Assembly: GCA_030272585.1 (NCBI GenBank)
Contig: BSYQ01000004.1
Location: forward strand, 4,712,001-4,776,000
DNA length: 64,000 bases
Direction of reading: 5' to 3'
Origin: Bryopsis sp. KO-2023
Taxonomy: Eukaryota; Chlorophyta; Ulvophyceae; Bryopsidales; Bryopsidaceae
The notes beneath the pieces are model-generated. The model did no database searches. It was not told where the DNA came from and was given only the letters and a program-made list of their open reading frames with translations. The position numbers and the translations under genes were made by a program. This document shows, piece by piece, positions 58,690-64,000 of the stretch (its first letter is position 1; every line of letters starts with the position of its first letter).

Positions 58690-59870
58690 CTTTTCCTTGC
58701 AGTTGTTTCACAACCATGTACATGTCATTTTCTGTTGCTTGCAGTTGTTTTTTATTTTGAAAAAAAAAAAGGAGACACATTTGTCATGTTTTCATATTCT
58801 GGATGCCACCTGATTTTTAGTCCACAGAAAAATCGATTGTTTAATCAGTTGTGTTGTTTTCCTTTAATGGCTGCCAAAAAACCGATTGTTTTCCAAAGAG
58901 AGGGAAAAAAGAGAAACAATAGAAAAAAGTCCAAAGGAAAAGAAAAGAAAAGACTATAATGCTTGCAGTTGTTTTTTTTGTTGCTTGCAGTTGTTTTTTA
59001 TTTTGAAAAAAAAAAAGGAGACACATTTGTTATGTTTTCATATTCTGGGTGCCACCTGATTTTTAGTCCACAGAAAAATCGATTGTTTAATCAGTTGTGT
59101 TGTTTTCCTTTATTGACTGCCAAAAAACCGATTGTTTTCCAAAGAGAGGGAAAAAAGAGAAACAATAGAAAAAAGTCCAAAGGAAAAGAAAAGAAAAGAC
59201 TATAACGCTTGCAGTTGTTTTTTCTGTTCTTGCAGTTGTTCTTTATTTTGAAAAAAAAAAAGGAGACACATTTGTTATGTTTTCATATTCTGGGTGCCAC
59301 CTGATTTTTAGTCCACAGAAAAATCGATTGTTTAATCAGTTGTGTTGTTTTCCTTTATTGACTGCCAAAAAACCGATTGTTTTCAAAGAGAGGGGAAAAA
59401 GAGAAACAATAGAAAAAAGTCCAAAGGAAAAAAAAAGAGAGAAACAATAGAAAAAAGTCCAAAGGAAAAAAAAAGAAAAGATTGTAATGCTTGCAGTTGT
59501 TTTTTCTGTTCTTGCAGTTGTTTTTTATTTTGAAAAAAAAAAGGAGAGACATTTGTTCTGTTTTCATATTATGGCTGCCACCTGATTTTTAGTCCACAGA
59601 AAAAATCGATTGTTTTCCACAGGGAGGGAAAAAACAGAATCAATAGCAAATATTCCAAATAATAAAAAAGAAAAGAATGTATTCCTTGAAGCATTTTTTC
59701 TTTTGTTTCACAAGAAAATTAGGAACGGGACACATTTCTTCTATTTTGTTAGTATGACTGCCACGTGATTGTTGATTAACAGAAAAACTGTTTATTCTTT
59801 AAAAGAGGAAATAAAGAGTAAAAAGAAAATCCAAAGGAAAAGAAAAGAAAATACTAGAACACTTCGGTTT
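58690..59870 (+). repeat. Tandem array of ~245-bp units in Crypton intron 5
   Basis: The unit begins TTGCAGTTGTTTTTTATTTT, contains GGAGACACATTTGT and CACCTGATTTTTAGTCCACA, and ends with a GAAACAATAGAAAAAAGTCC A/G-rich block. Four clear copies start near 58734, 58980, 59225 and 59512, and a degraded fifth lies at ~59690-59870. The array swells the intron between exons 5 and 6 to 1.55 kb. Confidence 0.88.
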
Positions 59871-60880
59871 TATTTTTTTTTATTTTACTTTAATAGGAAG
59901 AGCAAAAAAAACAAAAACTGTTCCATTCTTTTTTCTGTTTCTTTTTCTTCTCTTTTCTTTTCTTACTTCCGTTTCCTCCCTTCTTCGTTCCTTTTACAAA
60001 GATCGTTAGCCAAGACGACCTCGGGAAATTTTCGGAGGGGGATATAATATTCTTCTTTATCCCCCCTTAGTACAAATTGTTCTCTGTACTTGTAGGAAAC
60101 CGCCTTTAAGCGATTCTCAAAAACACTCAAGCTCTACATCAGAAAAAAAAAAAATAATAATAAAAAAAAAAATATATATATATATATATATTATAAATTC
60201 CAGATTCCATTAAACAAACACACATCTACTTTTTTTTAGATCTTACCTTGCTTTTTTCTGACAAATGAAGAAGATATGCCGCCACTTTGTTTCGTGTAAC
60301 CTTATCATCATGGCCTGATCTGTTGCACCACTCCTATCGCCAAAGGAAATAACAAAAATTATAGCTTTAAAAAAGTAAAAGTTAAAAAAATGAAAATAAA
60401 AACTGAAACTAGTACTGAATTAATTTAGAAGGAAGAAATTAATTTAAAACTAAATTTGTTTTTGTTTCTTACCTCCCAACATCGAAATCCAGTAGAATAA
60501 CTTTTTTTTGTATTCGGCTTCATTCCTGCCCAGTGCGCTTCTACGATCGATTTCCTTGTGGCTTGTCCTCCTCTATATAATAATAATAAAATAAAAATAA
60601 AGAAAGAAAAACTGAAAAAAAAAATAAAAAATTAAGATAAAGATAAAGATAAAAAATTAAAGTGCTCCGAAAAATGTGCCTACTCCAGAATTCCAGGAAT
60701 CCACTCCTCCGCAATCGCATCATCATGATTGAAGTCATTATCATCCAGAACTGACCAATCTTCAGAAAGAAAACGAAAGCAAAGAGAGTGTAAAAAAAAG
60801 GAAAAAAAAGGAAAAAAAAAGGAAAAAAATAGCAACAGTTGCCAAGGAGAAAGCACCCAATCACACTCACTTGTGTCCAT

Positions 60881-61195
60881 CCTCTCTCTCTCTCCCTCTC
60901 CCTTTCTCCTTCTCACTCTTTCTCTCACACTTTTTTCCTCTCACCCAAATGCGCACTCTCTCTTCCCAAAACTCACCCACGCTCGCTCACCCACGCTCGC
61001 TCGCTCGCTCGTGCGTCAGCTGGCGGCCAGGGGCGGCTGGTGTATCCTTGCAGCGTGCGGGTCGGGCAGCGAGGTGACCGGTGCTGATCGGATCGCGGTC
61101 CGACTGGCGTCATCGCGATCGCCGTACTGCGAGGCGCGATCGCGAAACGCGCGACATTTCTAGAGAGCCACGTCGGATCGCTGGGCGCCCGATTC
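60881..61195 (-). promoter_or_regulatory. Upstream region of the Crypton gene and junction with the palindrome arm
   Basis: It contains a pyrimidine microsatellite (CTCTCTCTCTCC…) and then a GC-rich stretch with CGATCGCG words (61070-61160). That composition differs sharply from both the Crypton introns and the palindrome. The element's 5' boundary could lie here. No TATA box was recognised. Confidence 0.35.
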
Positions 61196-63925
61196 CGTCC
61201 CTCCCATTTGCCTCTCTTTTTGCCGCCTCATACAGAGTGTCCCCCCAGTCTAATCTCTTCACCTTATTATCCACATGGAGTTCACATTTTGACAGACCCA
61301 GATTATAGCACATGGAGTTCTGTGCCCAACCCCTCGATTCGCCTGCTTTCTTGTGTTCGGGTTTTTCTGGCGTTCGGATTTCTGGTGGTCTCTGCTTTCT
61401 GGTGGTCTGTTTTTTTTTTCTGGTGGTCTTTTTTTTTCCCGGAGAGGCTCTCGACGATGCTCGGTCTCATCGTCGTGGCGATAATGTTCGCTGCTCTCGG
61501 TAGTCTGGGTTTCCCATCAAGGGTGGTCGCCTTGATGGAGGTCATCGACCACCACTACAGCGTCCAGGATGAAAGCTTATCGTTCATCGATAGGCTCTGG
61601 GCGTTGATGTTGGTCGTCGACGAGCACTATCGAGCTGACTTTGCCGATGTGCCGGAGGACGCAATCGAGGATCTGGAGGAAGAGCTGGAGCGCGAGCGAG
61701 AGAGGCGTAAGTGTTGTTGCAGCTCTGCATGGACGAATTTCGACAGGGTCGTCAAAAATGTCGTCACAAGTGTCGTCAGAAAGGCGCAAATGTCGTCAGA
61801 AAGGCGCAAACGTCGTCAGAAGGGCGCAGTTGCGTCCCATGCTTTAGAAGATTCTTTGCGCGGTTTTCGCCGACGTTTCTCGTTGACGTTGGTTCGCAAT
61901 TTTCCCAGACCAAGGACTCCTTGAGCACGTGGATCAACTCGACCACATGATCGAGCTGCAGGATCGCAAGATCTTGTACTGGGAGAGGAGCAGGTCGGAG
62001 GGGATTCGATTCTGCAATGGAGAGGTGAGTTGATTTCAAGTTAAATCATCAGCAATTGATGGATTCGACCTATAATATGTGTGTGTAAAAAAAAAAAAAT
62101 GTGTTTTTTAAATCCTACAGATCCGGTCGGAACAAGCGAAGCTCAGGTCCGAGAGAGGGAAGCTCAGGGAGGCCAGGGAAAACCTCGACATGGACACCGA
62201 GTGGATATCGGAGGAGAAAGTTGTAGTGAGTGAATGATCGATTCTGTGTTATTTGATGCTCCTTTTGAATGCAAATGGTACGAGTGTTTGTAATTTATTT
62301 TATATTTTTTTCAGCTCAAGGACCAGCAGCAAGCTTTGGTGCGGAAGGAGGAGCTGTTGGTATGAATGAAGTGTTTTGTTTTTCCAAGAAAAAAATGATG
62401 TCCTTTTTTTTTTTTTTTGATAACTCGGTATATTCCCTCCACCTTCCCTTCCAGATGTTTCTGTGAAATACATTTATATATACTAAGTACGTTACATGTT
62501 GCTGGAATTCTTGTTTTTAGGGAGTCATGTTTGTGGGCATGGTCTTGCGGACCTGTGGGGTGGACAGAGCCAACGTCAGATGTGAGTGTAAAAAAAAAAC
62601 AATGATTGAAATTCCTGAAACTTCTGTGGTTGATTTGAACTAATCCTCAAAAAAAAATAAATTAAAAAATCGAAATCATGGGAAAAACATGAATCCTTGT
62701 TTTAGATGTTTCATGCATGTGACACATGCATTCCATCAAAAGCAAGATGCTGATCTGCTCAAATCCAGAAAAAGCCCACCACCATTCTGTGTGGGGGATT
62801 TACAGGGTGGGAAAAGTAAGAAAAAGATAGCTCAACAGAAAAAAATTGAGCTGCAGCAAGAGTGCTGATTTGGTTGACAAAACTGGAAAAAAATGAGCAT
62901 GAAAGAGGGCTGTGCTGGATGCCTAAGGATCTACTTATATATCTGCTGGATGTAGTGGCTGAGATGCATGTGTGTGTTCAGTGTTTGGTGGTGGAGGAAT
63001 CAGGAGGGCTTAAATGAAGCCAGGATTTCGGTCAGGTGGATGGAGGGTCTTCGAAACGCGAAGCACGGAGAAAAAAAGGTGAATGTGTGGGCCCAAAAAG
63101 TGGGTATTGGGATTTTTGGAAAGCAGCTGGGAGGTGTCTGAAAAGGAGACCAGGGAAGCAAGAGGAGATGACGGGGTGAAAGACCCTTTGTGCGCATACG
63201 GAATGTTTTGAGCGAGGGGGGTGGTCAGCCGCATGGAAGAGATGGCAAAGGACTGCCAACACCTCCAAAAAAAAACATCCCAAAGCATAACTCAACTGTT
63301 GATGCGCCTGGAATTTCAATCCACCAGATCATGGTAATTGGTTCATTTTCTGAGCTTACTCACTTTTTGCTTTTTTGAATGTTAATTTCTGTGATGTTTT
63401 TCTTATATTAATGAAACTGGATGTTGAGATCTTCACTTGGTGTGTTTTTTTTGCTTGTTTTCAGGATTGATGAAAGAAGCATATATCTCAAATGTGCAGG
63501 AAAGGAAAAAACACAATGATTGCGGTTGTGTGCTTGCATGAGGCCCGAACAGGAGTCCTGAAGTTAATCGCTCAACATTTGTGTGTCAGTGAATGAACTA
63601 AACTTCACAACAGCGGATATCTCATCAGGTAGGCATGTTCACTGAGTCATGTTTTATCATTTTGCCATGTATATCTTCATTTCCTGCCCAGCTGAAATCA
63701 AAATGAATAAATTATCTTTCAATTTTTACTTATTTTGGGTGGGTTGGCTGCTTCAGGATTACGAAGGCTGTGGGGTGCAGAAGCGCCGATAAAAGAGAGG
63801 GAGTAATATATTCCTTAACTGAACAGGGTCTGTCAGCTTGGAGCAATCCGACACTCTGGCTACATGTGCAAGGAAAAGACAAAAAAATCAACGAATGTTG
63901 CAGCTGCAATCATTGCTTTTCACAG
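61196..63925. repeat. Right arm of the large inverted repeat, outer part
   Basis: Reverse complement of ~42260-42072 and 40500-38113, without the TRIM insertion. Homology ends at ~63925, next to TTGCTTTTCACAGGT. The upstream part contains a thrice-repeated TTCTGGTGGTCT motif at 61380-61437. Confidence 0.88.
61457..62581 (+). CDS. Membrane-anchored coiled-coil protein, right palindrome copy (3' end unresolved)
   Basis: Exons 61457-61706, 61909-62024, 62121-62225, 62315-62359 and 62521-62581 join in phase. The N-terminal helix (MLGLIVVAIMFAALGSLGF) is followed by an acidic region not found in the left copy (FIDRLWALMLVVDEHYRADF, then EDAIEDLEEELERERERR). From exon 2 on the two proteins are nearly identical. 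Exon 5 is 3 bases shorter than in the left copy, in frame. Intron 1 carries a ~21-bp minisatellite (GTCGTCAGAAAGGCGCAAA). Downstream exon candidates (63190-63330, 63763-63870) are also preserved. No family recognised; the N-terminal swap suggests diversification of the extramembrane segment. Confidence 0.72.
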
Positions 63926-64000
63926 GTGGGTTTGTTTTTATCGGTTTTACCCCAAGAAGAAGTCGTAGGATAATTTTCTGACAGGTACATTATTAAAAGA

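Larger units (their letters stand above)
54725..60880 (-). mobile_element. Crypton-type tyrosine recombinase gene with two GCR1_C-like domains (apparently intact)
   Basis: Twelve exons (60880-60871, 60759-60684, 60572-60473, 60333-60247, 60133-60090, 58541-58274, 58201-58059, 57951-57790, 56837-56511, 56285-56165, 56041-55456, 55359-54725) close an 852-residue frame with every phase matching. The N-terminal core-binding part has NTKKSYSTGFRCWEEWCNRS. The catalytic domain has Arg in LGRGDDQRNVQL (~156-161), Lys in VMKQGKTNS (~189-192), KTTHAPRGSGARDLE (His283, Arg286), LGRWRMD (Trp309) and the nucleophile candidate Tyr318 in LFKSYLTNLP. GFLRHRDPALC is a Crypton/KYR hallmark. The C-terminus carries two GCR1_C-like DNA-binding modules: ELDEEWNHGLNG (~510-600) and DLYEEWKKIKNK (~770-850), linked by an acidic Glu-Pro repeat. 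In Cryptons this enzyme excises and integrates circular DNA intermediates by crossover at short repeats. The element's ends are not located; Cryptons lack inverted repeats. Confidence 0.88.
48758..61195. other. 12.4-kb block present only in the right palindrome arm
   Basis: In the left arm the flanking sequences are contiguous at ~42260 (GATTTGTGG…GTCCCTCC). Here they are separated by this block, which holds an EF-hand gene, thioredoxin exons, an ORF rich in Pro/Gly and an intact Crypton recombinase gene. It is either a single insertion, several insertions, or a segment deleted from the left arm. No long terminal repeats bound it. Confidence 0.75.

Noticed and set aside
1-64000. CRISPR arrays, operons or bacterial features
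   Set aside because: The genes are spliced and monocistronic, and none of the tandem repeats has spacer structure.

Overview
This window is nuclear DNA of a photosynthetic eukaryote, most likely of the green lineage. Genes are split by GT-AG introns with T-rich acceptors, and the non-coding DNA is full of homopolymer A/T and C/G runs. Two genes point to a plastid-bearing green organism: a plant-type 60S acidic ribosomal protein P3, and exons of an HCF164/TxlA-like thioredoxin. The species cannot be named from the sequence.

0-33 kb is a host-gene region. In order it holds a membrane-anchored HAD acid phosphatase (-, runs off the left edge); a triple-KH RNA-binding protein (+); a cyclophilin with an N-myristoylation signal (+); the P3 ribosomal protein (-), head to head with a small membrane protein (+); a protein with three bZIP-like basic motifs and no zipper (-); a membrane/coiled-coil protein (+); a secreted or type I membrane protein (+); a SET/MYND-type methyltransferase resembling plant ATXR2 (+); and a novel 301-residue membrane protein with a basic tail (+). 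For several of these the complete exon chain closes in phase.

33-64 kb is repeat-driven. A very large inverted repeat dominates. Its left arm is about 38.11-44.16 kb. Its right arm is split into 46.48-48.76 kb and 61.2-63.93 kb. The arms carry diverged copies of a membrane-anchored coiled-coil gene and of a putative small secreted protein. The left arm is broken by a 1,559-bp terminal-repeat retroelement (TRIM-like; 144-bp LTRs, primer-binding site, 4-bp target duplication). Nested in that is a fold-back element with a tRNA-like core. The right arm differs from the left by an extra block of about 12.4 kb (48.76-61.2 kb). The block holds an EF-hand gene, the thioredoxin exons, a minus-strand proline/glycine-rich ORF and an apparently intact Crypton-type tyrosine recombinase gene. 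That gene has 12 exons and encodes 852 residues, with all catalytic residues and two GCR1_C-like domains.

The most interesting findings are the intact Crypton and its place inside a polymorphic palindrome, the nested LTR/fold-back structure with a visible empty site, and the two paralogues whose N-termini have diverged while their distal exons stayed nearly identical.
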